From Planctomycetota bacterium (GTDB taxonomy: Bacteria > Planctomycetota > Phycisphaerae > Phycisphaerales > SM1A02), in the NCBI GenBank assembly GCA_016872835.1, contig VGYX01000006.1:1-64000 (forward strand): DNA of 64,000 bases, written 5' to 3'. This document shows positions 8,981 through 19,837 of this stretch, in pieces. A program made the position numbers and the translations under genes. The notes beneath the pieces are model-generated. The model was not told where the DNA came from. It worked only from the letters and a program-made list of their open reading frames with translations, and did not search any database. Position 1 is the first letter of the stretch. Each line of letters starts with the position of its first letter.

Positions 8981-10018
8981 TCAGTTGTGCGAGATCGTCT
9001 GCTCGGGCATCGGTTCGCCCTGCAGTTCTTCAAGCGCGAGTCGCAACTTCTCCAGCGCCTTGTTCTGGATCTGACGCACCCGCTCCTTGGTCACGCCGAT
9101 CATCTGGCCCACCTGCTCCAGCGTGAGCGAGGGGGAACCGACCGGGGCGTCGAGACCGAAGCGGTGCTCGATCACCTTGCGCTCCACGTCGCTCAAATCG
9201 GCACGATCGCTCTCGACCAGGAAGCGCACTTCCGCCGCGCTGTCGCGTGCGTGCTGCTCACGCACCGTCTCCAGGTGATTGGAGCGCTCGAATTCGGGGT
9301 CGAACTCGCTCGGAAATCGCTGCCTGTGCTTCACCAGCTTGATTCCGAAGCGGCTGAAGGCCTTCAGGATCGCGCGACACGCGTAGGTGCTGAACTTGAA
9401 GCCGCGACCGCAGTCGAACTTGTCCACGCTGCGCATGAGCGCCATGTTTCCCTCGCCGATCAGATCGGGGAAGTCGCTCTCGCCCAGTCGTACGCGCTTC
9501 GCCATCGCCAGCACCAAGGCCAGATTGGTCTCAGAAATCTGTTCGCGATAGCCGCGTGCCGTGCGGTACCAACGGATCATCTCGCGCGCCTCGTCTGCCG
9601 TGGGGGTGCGTCCTTCAAGACCCTCCTGGATCTGACGCACGCGGAAACGCGCGTAGTTGTACTGCAGGAAAATCACGCGCTCCTGTGCGGCCGTGAGAAC
9701 GAGTGAGCCGCTCCGGGACTGCCGCTGCTTCTGCTCCTTCGCGCCCAGATCGTCCATCAGTGGGCGATACCAGGTCACGTCGGGCCGCTGGATCGGGGCG
9801 GGCTTCTCGTAGATGGCGCGCTCCGCACCTGGCTTGCGGAACTCGGGTGAGTCCATGTAGTCCATGGGCTCGGCCAAGACTTCAGAAAGCAACGCCTGAT
9901 CGGCGGGGGTCAGGCAGGTGCGGGTTCCGCCGGCACGCGCGCGTTCGCGCACCGCGGGCCTGCGGCGCTGCTTCACGCGGTCAATCGGGGAGTTGGATCC
10001 GAAGAGCGAGTCGATCAT
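8981..10018 (-). CDS. RNA polymerase sigma-70 family factor with reduced region 3
   Basis: The 345-residue protein has a 100-residue unrecognised N-terminus, sigma region 2 at about 160-222 (ending FDCGRGFKFSTYACRAILKA) and region 4 at about 272-332 with the helix-turn-helix TLEQVGQMIGVTKERVRQIQ. It directs RNA polymerase to a promoter class. Two oddities are visible. Where primary sigma factors have the two Trp residues of region 2.3 (TYATWWIRQAI), this has TYACRAILKA. Only about 50 residues, rich in Arg and Glu, separate regions 2 and 4, so most of region 3 is missing. It is therefore an alternative sigma factor, not RpoD. ATG 10018 follows AGGA at good spacing; an in-frame GTG 15 bp earlier is less likely. 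Confidence 0.82.
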   Translation of the reverse strand: MIDSLFGSNSPIDRVKQRRRPAVRERARAGGTRTCLTPADQALLSEVLAEPMDYMDSPEFRKPGAERAIYEKPAPIQRPDVTWYRPLMDDLGAKEQKQRQSRSGSLVLTAAQERVIFLQYNYARFRVRQIQEGLEGRTPTADEAREMIRWYRTARGYREQISETNLALVLAMAKRVRLGESDFPDLIGEGNMALMRSVDKFDCGRGFKFSTYACRAILKAFSRFGIKLVKHRQRFPSEFDPEFERSNHLETVREQHARDSAAEVRFLVESDRADLSDVERKVIEHRFGLDAPVGSPSLTLEQVGQMIGVTKERVRQIQNKALEKLRLALEELQGEPMPEQTISHN

Positions 10019-10204
10019 GGTGTTCCTGTCCACCGCCGGCGTCGGGGGGATTTATGCCGGAGAGAGGTGCGGGTCTCGAACCACCAGACGAGTGAGCAAT
10101 CAAGGTGCCGAACCACCCTTGGGAGACGATCCGGCAAAGGGCTCAACGAATGCCCCGTAGGTCCGTTCGACAGTCCCTGTGATTTGGTTTCACGACGCCT
10201 TGAA

Positions 10205-10241
10205 ATGAAAAGCACAGAGGCCCCCGTATACATGGGGGCCT
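10205..10241 (-). terminator. Rho-independent terminator of ndk
   Basis: The inverted repeat AGGCCCCC / GGGGGCCT (10218-10225 and 10234-10241) encloses the loop GTATACAT. Read on the minus strand it is followed by TGTGCTTTTCATTTC. It lies about 50 bp beyond the ndk stop. Confidence 0.75.
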
Positions 10242-10290
10242 CCGACATCGCGCAGGAAAGATTCGATCGATCCTAAATAAGTTCTCGGAC

Positions 10291-10761
10291 TTATTCGGCC
10301 TTGCCGCCACTCATGTCGTAGATCCAGGCCTCGCTGGCGCGCTGGAAGTCCAGCACCTCGCCTGACTTGAAGAAGAGCCCGAGCTCGCGGGTGGCAGCGT
10401 CGGGGCCGTCCGAACCGTGGATCAGATTGAAGCTGTTCGACACACCGAAGTCGCCGCGGATCGTTCCGGCGGCGGCCTTGCTGCCAAAAGTGGCGCCCAT
10501 CATGCCGCGGCAGATCGCGATCGCGCCATTGCCACGGATCGCCATCACGAGCACCGGGCTGCTGGTCATGAACCGCACCAGGCCTGCGTAGAAGGGCTTG
10601 TTGACATGGTCCTTGTAGTGCTGTGCGGCCAGTTCCTGCGTGATCTGCATCAGCTTGCAGCCCACGATCTGCAGGCCCTTCTCCTCGAAGCGGCTGATGA
10701 TTCGGCCCATCAGGCCTCGCTGCACGGCGTCGGGCTTCAGGATGATCAAAGTGGTTTCCAT
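10291..10761 (-). CDS. ndk: Nucleoside diphosphate kinase
   Basis: The 156-residue protein has the full NDK pattern: METTLIILKPDAVQRGLMGR at the start, the KPFYAGLVRFM region, and the active-site His in NLIHGSDGPDAATRE (His115). It transfers the gamma-phosphate of ATP to nucleoside diphosphates through phospho-His. The length is close to the usual 140-155. ATG 10761 has a strong ribosome site (AAGGAG, 8 nt spacing). It is divergent from top6B, with 146 bp between start codons, and is followed by a clear terminator, so it is monocistronic. Confidence 0.97.
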   Translation of the reverse strand: METTLIILKPDAVQRGLMGRIISRFEEKGLQIVGCKLMQITQELAAQHYKDHVNKPFYAGLVRFMTSSPVLVMAIRGNGAIAICRGMMGATFGSKAAAGTIRGDFGVSNSFNLIHGSDGPDAATRELGLFFKSGEVLDFQRASEAWIYDMSGGKAE

Positions 10762-10907
10762 GGTGTTCTCCTTGAGGGGGATGATTTGGGGCGACCATGG
10801 TAGCGGAGCAACGGCCCGACCGCCGATCCGCATGGAAAAGGGGCCCCAACGGCCTGCAAACGCCGAAACACTGGGATACTGCGCCGCCTAAGTTCCATGG
10901 AGGTTCG

Positions 10908-12947
10908 ATGCAAGGCACGGAAGCCGCGGTGATGGATTCGTCCAAGAGCCAGAACGCACCCAGGACCCCGCGCAAGCGGGGCGCGACCGCCGAGGAGATG
11001 GCGGGACGCCAGCGCGACATCAGCGTGAGCGAGTTCTTCGCGAAGAACCGCCACCTGCTGGGTTTCGACAACCCGCGCAAGGCGCTGCTGACCACCGTGA
11101 AGGAGGCAGTGGACAACAGCTTGGATGCCTGCGAGGAGGCGGGCATCCTTCCCGAGATCTCGGTGATCATCGAGGACCTGCAGCCGGACCGGCCGGCGAC
11201 AGCAAAGAGCTCGCGCTATCGCGTGACCGTGGTGGACAACGGTCCGGGCATCGTGCGCAAGCAGGTCGAGAACATCTTCGGCCGCCTGCTCTACGGCAGC
11301 AAGTTCCATCGACTGAAGATGAGCCGCGGGCAGCAGGGCATCGGCATCAGCGCGGCGGGCATGTACGGCCTGATCACCACAGGCAAGCCGATGGTGATCC
11401 ACACCAAGCCCGGTGCGAAGCAGGCCGCGCATCACATCGAACTGGCGATGAACACGAAGACGAACCGCGCGGAGGTGACGCTCGACGAGGAGACGGGCGA
11501 CTTCCCGCCGCTGCGGTTCCGCACGCTCACGCCCGGCACGCGCGCGCTCAGTGGCGAGGCCGGAGGCTTCCTGGATGTGCAGGCCTATCGCAGCGGAACC
11601 TGCGTGAGCATCGAGCTGGAGGGGCGCTACCAGCGTGGTCGAGGATCGGTGGACGAGTTCCTGGAACTCACGGCGATCGCGAACCCGCACGGCCGGTTCG
11701 TGTTCGTGCCGCCGAGCCGCGTGAGCGCCGACGACGAGGGCGACACGCCGATCCTGGCGCAGGCCGAGGCGGGGGCCGCGGCCGCTGCAGCGGTGACCAC
11801 CGAGACGCAGGGCGTGACGGTGTTTCCGCGCGGCGTGCAGGAATTGCCGCCCGAGACGAAGGAGATCCAGCCGCATCCGAAGGGCATCGAGCTTGGCACG
11901 CTGCTGCAGATGCTGAAGGACTACGAGGCGGCCGAGAAGGGCACGCTGTTCAACTTCCTGCAGGAGCGCTTCTGCCGCGTGAGCCCGTCGACCGCGGGCG
12001 CGCTGTGCGAGAAGATCGGGCTCACGAGCCGCCGCAAGGTGGCCGACGTGGAGCCGCCGATGGCGGAGAAGCTGTTCGAGGCGTTCCAGAACGCGAAGCT
12101 GGCGCCACCGCCGACCGACTGTCTGGCGCCGATCGGCGTGCGGCAGTTGCTCGCAGGCATGCTGAAGGGTGTGCGCGCGGAGTTCTACGCGGCCAGCACC
12201 CGTGATGCCGAGGTGTATCGCGGGCGGCCGTTCCAGATCGAGGCGGCGATCGCGTTCGGCGGCGAGCTGCCGGCCGACGAGACCGCGCGCGTGATCCGCT
12301 TCGCCAACCGTGTGCCGCTGCTCTTTCAGCAGAGCGCCTGCAGCAGCTTCAAGGCCGTGGTGGAGACCGGTTGGAAGAACTACAACCTGCAGCAGCCGCG
12401 CGGCAGCCTTCCGGTGGGGCCGCTGGTGATCATGATCCACGTGGCCAGCGTGTGGGTGCCGTTCACCAGCGAGAGCAAGGAAGCGATCGCCGACTACGAC
12501 GAGATCCGCAAGGAGATGCGGCTGGCGCTCATGGAGTGCGGCCGCAAGCTTGGCACCTACCTGCGCAAGCGCCAGCGCATGCGCCGCGAGGGCGAGCGAC
12601 GCGACGTCTTTGAGCGCTACATCGGCGAGATCAGCAAGGCGGTGAACGCCATCACGGGCACCGACGCGCGCAAGTTGTACGACGCGCTGCTCGAGCAGGC
12701 GCGCAAGCGCACCGCGCAGGCGGACCAGGTGCTGGACGAGGACGGCAAGGTGGTGAAGGACGAGCCGATGGACGAGGACGGCGTGATCGTGGTGCAGAGT
12801 GCGATCGCGCCTGCGCCCGAAAGTGACCGGATCTCGGCCCCACCGGTGCCGGAGCGCCAGCCGAAGCGCGGCAAGCCGGCGGACAAGCCGGCCGCGCCAG
12901 CGAAGACTCGCGGCAAGCGTGGCGGTGACGGCCCCAGCCTCTTCTGA
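10908..12947 (+). CDS. top6B: DNA topoisomerase VI subunit B (ATPase)
   Basis: The 679-residue protein is a type IIB topoisomerase B subunit. The GHKL ATPase motifs are in order: EAVDNSLDA (residues 66-74, catalytic Glu/Asn), VVDNGPGI (Asp110) and SRGQQGIGISAAGMYG (from 139). Later come PHPKGIELGTLLQMLKDYE, an H2TH-like segment, the transducer-domain sequence IRFANRVPLLFQQSACSS, and VWVPFTSESKEAIADYDEI, all diagnostic for Top6B. It binds ATP, dimerises and opens and closes the A2B2 enzyme to pass one duplex through another. An Ala/Glu-rich insertion (about 280-310) and a charged Pro/Lys-rich tail are extra. ATG 10908 follows GGAGG at 5 nt. top6A lies 27 bp downstream. Confidence 0.95.
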   Translation: MQGTEAAVMDSSKSQNAPRTPRKRGATAEEMAGRQRDISVSEFFAKNRHLLGFDNPRKALLTTVKEAVDNSLDACEEAGILPEISVIIEDLQPDRPATAKSSRYRVTVVDNGPGIVRKQVENIFGRLLYGSKFHRLKMSRGQQGIGISAAGMYGLITTGKPMVIHTKPGAKQAAHHIELAMNTKTNRAEVTLDEETGDFPPLRFRTLTPGTRALSGEAGGFLDVQAYRSGTCVSIELEGRYQRGRGSVDEFLELTAIANPHGRFVFVPPSRVSADDEGDTPILAQAEAGAAAAAAVTTETQGVTVFPRGVQELPPETKEIQPHPKGIELGTLLQMLKDYEAAEKGTLFNFLQERFCRVSPSTAGALCEKIGLTSRRKVADVEPPMAEKLFEAFQNAKLAPPPTDCLAPIGVRQLLAGMLKGVRAEFYAASTRDAEVYRGRPFQIEAAIAFGGELPADETARVIRFANRVPLLFQQSACSSFKAVVETGWKNYNLQQPRGSLPVGPLVIMIHVASVWVPFTSESKEAIADYDEIRKEMRLALMECGRKLGTYLRKRQRMRREGERRDVFERYIGEISKAVNAITGTDARKLYDALLEQARKRTAQADQVLDEDGKVVKDEPMDEDGVIVVQSAIAPAPESDRISAPPVPERQPKRGKPADKPAAPAKTRGKRGGDGPSLF

Positions 12948-12974
12948 TCGAACGCGAACGACAAGGAACGAACC

Positions 12975-14102
12975 ATGGCCAAGAGCAAGTCAGCGAACGC
13001 GGCGACCAAGGCCCGCGATGCGGCGACCGAGAGGAAGATCGTGGAGATGGCCGACGGCGTGGCGAAGAGGGCGCTCGGTGGTCGCGAGCCGATGGTGGCG
13101 ATTCCCACCCGTGCGCGAAGCAACACGACCTGGAACAAGAAGAAGGGCATCCTGCAGATGGGGGATGCGGCGCAGGAGCGCCAGCTCTTCAACCTGAACC
13201 AGGCGAAGAGCTTCATGCAGACCATGCTGCATGGCAGCAGCGTGAAGGACCTGATCGCGGCCGACAAGACGCTGAGCCTTCGTGGCATGTTCTACAAGGG
13301 CCTGCACACCGTGGCGGGCACGAAGGAGAAGACCTTCGCCGATCAGGACGAGTCGGACGGCATCCTGGAGGACCTCGAGGTGTCGCTCGGCGCGCTACGC
13401 GAGGAGCTGCACATCTTCGCCAAGAAAGCGGGCACCGTGGTGGGCAACATCACGTTGGTGGACTCGGGCGACGAGATCGACTGCCGTCGCATGGGCAGCG
13501 GCGGCTACGCGATTCCCAGCATCGTGGAACCCGACGTGATCCAGTTCAAGAAGTGCGAGGCGAAGTTCGTGCTGCACGTGGAGAAGAACACGGTGTGGAG
13601 CCGCTTCAACGAGGATCGCTTCTGGGAGAAGCACAACTGCATCCTGACCGAGGGCGGCGGCCAGCCCCCGCGCGGTGTGCGCCGCCTGCTGCGGCGCCTG
13701 AACGAGGAGCTGGGCCTGCCCATCTACTGCCTGCTCGACTGCGATCCGTGGGGGCACTACATCTACAGCGTGATCAAGCAGGGCAGCATCTCGCTGGCCT
13801 TCGAGAGCGAGCGACTGGCGATTCCGGAGGCGAAGTTCCTGGGCATCCGCTCGAAGGACTACAAGGCCTGCGGCCTGAGCGACGACGTGCAGATCGCGCT
13901 GAACGACAACGACATCAAGCGCGCCAAGGAGATCGCGGCCTACCCGTGGTTCGAGGCGCACAAGGGCTGGCAGAAGGAGATCGAGGGCCTGCTGTCGAGC
14001 GGCTTCAAGATGGAAGTCGAGTCGCTGATCACCAAGGACATCAGCTACGTGACCGAGGAGTACGTGCCGCAGCGCCTGAAGGCGAAGGACTGGCTCGACT
14101 GA
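12975..14102 (+). CDS. top6A: DNA topoisomerase VI subunit A (Spo11-like cleavage subunit)
   Basis: The 375-residue protein is the DNA-cleaving partner of Top6B. The winged-helix CAP domain carries SLRGMFYKGL, whose Tyr107 aligns with the catalytic Tyr of the R-x-x-Y-Y motif; the first Tyr of that pair is Phe106. The Toprim domain has VEKNTVWSR (Glu203) and LLDCDPWGHYIYSVIK (Asp255 and Asp257), the metal-binding triad. The C-terminal helices end at KAKDWLD. The A subunit makes transient double-strand breaks through a 5'-phosphotyrosine link. The N-terminus is Lys/Ala-rich. AAGGAA precedes ATG 12975. The stop abuts the stop of the convergent histidine kinase as TGATCA. Confidence 0.95.
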   Translation: MAKSKSANAATKARDAATERKIVEMADGVAKRALGGREPMVAIPTRARSNTTWNKKKGILQMGDAAQERQLFNLNQAKSFMQTMLHGSSVKDLIAADKTLSLRGMFYKGLHTVAGTKEKTFADQDESDGILEDLEVSLGALREELHIFAKKAGTVVGNITLVDSGDEIDCRRMGSGGYAIPSIVEPDVIQFKKCEAKFVLHVEKNTVWSRFNEDRFWEKHNCILTEGGGQPPRGVRRLLRRLNEELGLPIYCLLDCDPWGHYIYSVIKQGSISLAFESERLAIPEAKFLGIRSKDYKACGLSDDVQIALNDNDIKRAKEIAAYPWFEAHKGWQKEIEGLLSSGFKMEVESLITKDISYVTEEYVPQRLKAKDWLD

Positions 14103-14969
14103 TCAGGATTCGGTGCGTGGCGGTGGACCGCCGAGCGGCAGCCGAAGCGTGAAGCAGGCGCTGCCGGAAGGACCGTTGTAGAGCGTGATGGAGCCGCCGT
14201 GCTCCTCGATGATGCGGCGGGTGGTGGCCAGGCCAAGGCCGCTGCCCCCGGGCTTGGTGCTGGCGTAGGGCCGGAAGATCGTGGCGCGTCGCTCCTCGGG
14301 AATTCCCGGGCCTTGATCGATCACGCTGAGCCGGGCTTCATCACCGGTCGAGTCGAGTTCCAGCCGGAACATGAGTTCGCCGCGCCGTTCGCCCGAGGGC
14401 GCATGTCCTGCAGGCGTCATGGCCTGCACCGCGTTGATCGCCAGGTTCAGCAGCGCCTGCTTCAGCAGTCCCGCATCCACGCGCGCCGTGACCGGAACCC
14501 CCGGCACGTCCACGCGCAGCAGCACGCCCGCGCGGTCCGCCTGCGGCTGGAAGAAGTCGACGAGTTCGCTGATCAGTTCACGCAGGTCGCGTGGCTGGGG
14601 ATCAAGACGCATGCGCCCGGCGAACTGCAGGAAGTCGCTCAGGATGTCCTTCAGGCGAAGCGTCTCGCGGGCCAGCGCGTCGACGCGTCGCGTGACGGCG
14701 GCGCGCGTCTCCTCGGGCAGGTTCGAGTCAAGGATGTCTTCGCGCAGCAACTGCGCGTTCAGGTTCAGCGTGCTGAGCGGATTCTTGATCTCGTGTGCCA
14801 GACCGCTGGTCATGCTGCCGAGTTCGGCCAGCCGTTCCGATGCCTGCGCTCGCCGTTCCGCCTCGAGCGTGCGCGTGGCGCGGCGTCGCAGCGAACGCGC
14901 CGCGGCGAGCGCTGCAAGCACGGCGCCCGAGGCGAGCCCGATCAGGAATGCCGGCAGTGGGGAGATCAT
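14103..14969 (-). CDS. Membrane-anchored sensor histidine kinase
   Basis: The 288-residue protein begins with one membrane helix (PAFLIGLASGAVLAALAAA), a short coiled linker, a HisKA domain with GLAHEIKNPLSTLNLNAQLL (phospho-acceptor His59) and a HATPase domain with N box INAVQAM, G1 DQGPGIP and G2 GGSGLGLATTRRIIEEHGG. There is no periplasmic sensor domain to speak of, so it resembles NtrB/AtoS-type kinases without the PAS domain. No response regulator gene is adjacent, making it an orphan kinase. ATG 14969 was chosen because the upstream frame is a low-complexity Arg/Pro stretch; no clear ribosome site is visible. Confidence 0.88.
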   Translation of the reverse strand: MISPLPAFLIGLASGAVLAALAAARSLRRRATRTLEAERRAQASERLAELGSMTSGLAHEIKNPLSTLNLNAQLLREDILDSNLPEETRAAVTRRVDALARETLRLKDILSDFLQFAGRMRLDPQPRDLRELISELVDFFQPQADRAGVLLRVDVPGVPVTARVDAGLLKQALLNLAINAVQAMTPAGHAPSGERRGELMFRLELDSTGDEARLSVIDQGPGIPEERRATIFRPYASTKPGGSGLGLATTRRIIEEHGGSITLYNGPSGSACFTLRLPLGGPPPRTES

Positions 14970-15039
14970 GGGAACGAAGCGACGCGGAGGCGCCGGAGTG
15001 GCGCAGCCGCGTCGTGGTACGTTCGAGAATGCGCGGACT

Positions 15040-15303
15040 TCAGGTGGCTTGCGCGGTCTTGGCGGGGGTCGGCACGCGCGTGCTCTTGACCGCGGTGGCC
15101 GACCAGCCCTTCTGGCCCTTCGACGCGGAGTAGGTGACGGCCTCGCCATCACGGAGCGTCTTGAAGCCTTCCGCCTGATCGATCACGGAGAAGTGCACGA
15201 AGATGTCCTGGCCCTGCGGCCCGACGATGAAGCCGTAGCCCTTGCGGGGGTCGAACCACTTCACGTTGCCTTCGATGTTGTTCAGTTCGATGGTGTCGCT
15301 CAT
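15040..15303 (-). CDS. csp: Cold-shock domain protein
   Basis: The 87-residue protein contains one cold-shock domain with NVKWFDPRKGYGFIVG (RNP1) and QDIFVHFSVID (RNP2). It should bind single-stranded RNA and DNA as a chaperone. The domain is followed by a basic tail (TRVPTPAKTAQAT) longer than in the classical 65-70 residue CspA. The start MSDTIELNNIEG at 15303 is preceded by GGAG at about 11 nt and by a good promoter. It is transcribed separately from pnp upstream. Confidence 0.95.
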   Translation of the reverse strand: MSDTIELNNIEGNVKWFDPRKGYGFIVGPQGQDIFVHFSVIDQAEGFKTLRDGEAVTYSASKGQKGWSATAVKSTRVPTPAKTAQAT

Positions 15304-15355
15304 GGATGGCAGCTCCAGTTTCGAAGTTCTTGGGGGCCGAGGCCTGTCGACCCAG

Positions 15356-15384
15356 ATTGTGACCCATAAATCGGGGTTCCGCAA
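15356..15384 (-). promoter_or_regulatory. Sigma-70-type promoter of csp
   Basis: Minus-strand TTGCGG (15384-15379), 17-bp spacer, CACAAT (15361-15356). Predicted start about 45 nt before the ATG, leaving a leader with a Shine-Dalgarno. Confidence 0.5.
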
Positions 15385-15480
15385 GTGTTCCCTGCCGTAT
15401 TCCCGCTCAACTCTTGAAACGAAGCGGGCGCGGCCTCGTGTGGCCGCGCCCGTGGGTTTCGCGCACGTTTGAAGCGACCC

Positions 15481-17643
<2,163 letters not shown>

Positions 17644-17734
17644 GTGTCTGGGTCTCCTTGGATGTGAGTGGAGTGATGAACCGCTGCACGACCTGAGGGG
17701 AGGCAGAAGGCGAAACGCGCTTGGCTCGAACGCG

Positions 17735-17768
17735 GATCGCCCACTGCCGCCGTCGGCCGTGGGCGGTC
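17735..17768 (-). promoter_or_regulatory. rpsO-pnp intergenic hairpin
   Basis: GACCGCCCAC pairs with GTGGGCGATC (9 of 10 pairs) around a 14-nt loop just after the rpsO stop. There is no T run, so it is more likely an RNA-processing or stability hairpin than a terminator. Confidence 0.5.
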
Positions 17769-17775
17769 GACCTGC

Positions 17776-18042
17776 TTACTTGCGCAGGCCGAGCTTCTGG
17801 ATGAGCGCGTTGTAGCGCTCACGATCGATGGTCGACAGGTAGCGGAGGAGCCGATTCCGCTGGCCAACCATCAGAAGGAGGCCGCGGCGGCTGCCGTGGT
17901 CCTTGGGGTTGGCGCGGAAGTGGTCCTGCAGCGAGGTGATGCGCTCCGTGAGCACCGACACCTGGACTTCGGGGCTTCCCGAATCCTTGTCGTGGCGCTT
18001 GGCGGAGGTGATGGCCTTCTTCTTTGCGGCGGTGGAGATCAT
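17776..18042 (-). CDS. rpsO: 30S ribosomal protein S15
   Basis: The 88-residue product is exactly the usual S15 length and shows the family pattern: [21 protein letters not shown] and [21 protein letters not shown]15 binds 16S rRNA helices 20-22 and starts assembly of the platform. ATG 18042 is chosen by family length; the upstream frame is out of register with any homologue. The ribosome site is weak (AGAAGACC). It shares a 151-bp divergent region with the carboxyltransferase gene. Confidence 0.97.
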   Translation of the reverse strand: MISTAAKKKAITSAKRHDKDSGSPEVQVSVLTERITSLQDHFRANPKDHGSRRGLLLMVGQRNRLLRYLSTIDRERYNALIQKLGLRK

Positions 18043-18082
18043 GGTCTTCTGTTCGTCTCTTGGGGGAAGTTTTGGAGGGGAG

Positions 18083-18112
18083 ATCGTAACGGAAACACCC
18101 CATGCCCCGCAA
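18083..18112 (-). promoter_or_regulatory. Sigma-70-type promoter of rpsO-pnp
   Basis: Minus-strand TTGCGG (18112-18107), 18-bp spacer, TACGAT (18088-18083). The -35 hexamer is identical to that of csp. Confidence 0.5.
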
Positions 18113-18180
18113 GACACGCCTCGGTGGGGGTTTGCGGTTTCGAGAGGGTCCTGAAACCGCCGTTTCGGGCAGGGAAGGCC

Positions 18181-18186
18181 TATTCT
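18181..18186 (+). promoter_or_regulatory. Putative leaderless -10 element of the carboxyltransferase gene
   Basis: TATTCT ends 7 nt before ATG 18194. A GAAAC-cgcc-GTTTC inverted repeat lies about 20 bp upstream and could be an operator. Confidence 0.5.
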
Positions 18187-18193
18187 GCCAAGG

Positions 18194-19837
18194 ATGACCG
18201 CGACCGCCACCCCAAGCAGCCTTCGTGAAGCCACCGCCGCCTATCTGGCTGAAGCCGCGAAGATCGAGCAGGGGGGTGGGCCGAGCGGCGCCGAGCGCCA
18301 GCACCGGCATGGGCGCTTGACCGCCCGCGAGCGCATCGACCTGCTGCTCGACAAGGGTTCGCCGCGTCTCGAGTGCGGGCTCTTCTCGGCCTGGAACATG
18401 TATCGCGAGCACGGCGGCGCGCCCGGTGCGGGCGTGGTGACCTTGCTCGGCGTGGTGGAGGGCCGCCCGTGCATGGTGGTGGCCAACGACGCCACCGTGA
18501 AGGCCGGCGCGTTCTTCCCGATGACCTGCAAGAAGATCATCCGCGCGCAGGCCGTGGCGCAGCGGGCGCGGTTGCCGCTGCTGTATCTGGTGGACAGCGC
18601 CGGCGTGTTCCTGCCGCTGCAGGAGGACGTCTTCCCCGACACCGACGACTTCGGCCGCATCTTCCGCAACAACGCCGTGATCAGCGCCGAGGGCATTCCG
18701 CAGATCTCTGCGATCATGGGCAACTGCGTGGCGGGCGGCGGCTATTTGCCGGTGCTCTGCGACATGCTGCTGATGACCGAGGGCAGCGGCCTGTATCTCG
18801 CCGGGCCTGCGCTGGTGAAGGCGGCGATCGGGCAGGAAGTGACCAGCGAGGAACTTGGTGGCGCGCAGATGCACGCGCAGATCAGCGGCACGATCGACTT
18901 CCGCGAAAAGGACGACCCGGCGTGCATCACGCGTCTGCGAAGCCTGATGGCGAAGCATGGTGCGGCGCGCAAGCTCGCGACGCCCCACCTTGCGGTGAAG
19001 GCTCCGGAGCGGCCCGAGGCTGACACGATGGAGGTGTTCACCGGCGATCCGGGTCACCAGTACGACATGGTCGACCTGCTGAAGTGCATCGTGGATGGCG
19101 GCTCGTTCGACGAGTACCGCGCCGAGCACGGCCGCAGCCTGGTGTGCGGCTACGCGTCGATCGGGGGCTTCGCCTGCGGCATCGTGGCGAACCAGCGCAA
19201 GATGACCGAGCGACAGATGCCGGGCGGCAAGGCGGGCCCCAGCAAGGCCATGAACATGCCGGCGGTGATCTACGACGACAGTGCCGACAAGGCTGCGCGG
19301 TTCATCCTCGAGTGCAACCAGCGACGGGTGCCGATCCTCTTCGTGAACGACACCACCGGCTTCATGGTGGGCCGCGACAGCGAACAGGGCGGCATCATCC
19401 GCGCGGGTGCCAAGATGGTGAACGCGATGAGCAACTGCGTGGTGCCCAAGATCACGCTGATCGTGGGCGGCAGCTTCGGCGCGGGCAACTACGCCATGTG
19501 CGGGCGAGCCTTCGATCCGTTCCTGACGCTTGCGTGGCCCGGCGCGCGCTGCAGCGTGATGGGCGCGGCGCAGGCGGCGGGCACGCTGCTGCAGATCGAT
19601 CTGGCCGCGCGCGAGCGCAAGGGCGAGAAGGTCGACGAGGCGATGCGCGCGCAACTGCTGAAGGCGATCACCGCGAGCTACAGCGAGCAGCAGGACATCC
19701 GTTACGGCGCGAGCCGCGGCTGGGTGGACCGCATCATCGAGCCGGCGAAGACGCGCGAGGAACTGGCGTTCGCGCTGGCGCTTGCGCACATGGCGCCGAT
19801 GGACGCGCCGCTGCGCACTGGCGTGATCCAGACGTGA
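18194..19837 (+). CDS. Acyl-CoA carboxylase carboxyltransferase (beta) subunit
   Basis: The 547-residue protein has the two crotonase-like halves of a biotin-dependent carboxyltransferase: [16 protein letters not shown] near the start, the acyl-CoA half with [15 protein letters not shown] and [16 protein letters not shown], and the C-terminal half with [14 protein letters not shown] and [18 protein letters not shown]. It resembles methylcrotonyl-CoA and related carboxylase beta subunits, which move CO2 from carboxybiotin to an acyl-CoA. No biotin carboxylase or biotin-carrier gene is nearby. The stop overlaps the rdgB start (GTGA). Substrate is inferred only from general similarity (branched-chain acyl-CoA rather than acetyl-CoA). 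Confidence 0.9.
   Translation: MTATATPSSLREATAAYLAEAAKIEQGGGPSGAERQHRHGRLTARERIDLLLDKGSPRLECGLFSAWNMYREHGGAPGAGVVTLLGVVEGRPCMVVANDATVKAGAFFPMTCKKIIRAQAVAQRARLPLLYLVDSAGVFLPLQEDVFPDTDDFGRIFRNNAVISAEGIPQISAIMGNCVAGGGYLPVLCDMLLMTEGSGLYLAGPALVKAAIGQEVTSEELGGAQMHAQISGTIDFREKDDPACITRLRSLMAKHGAARKLATPHLAVKAPERPEADTMEVFTGDPGHQYDMVDLLKCIVDGGSFDEYRAEHGRSLVCGYASIGGFACGIVANQRKMTERQMPGGKAGPSKAMNMPAVIYDDSADKAARFILECNQRRVPILFVNDTTGFMVGRDSEQGGIIRAGAKMVNAMSNCVVPKITLIVGGSFGAGNYAMCGRAFDPFLTLAWPGARCSVMGAAQAAGTLLQIDLAARERKGEKVDEAMRAQLLKAITASYSEQQDIRYGASRGWVDRIIEPAKTREELAFALALAHMAPMDAPLRTGVIQT

Noticed and set aside
10070-10110. A short tRNA-like stretch (GGGTCTCGAACCACCAGACG) upstream of the sigma gene.
   Set aside because: It has a T-loop-like GGTTCGA on the minus strand but no D-arm, anticodon stem or acceptor pairing could be built.
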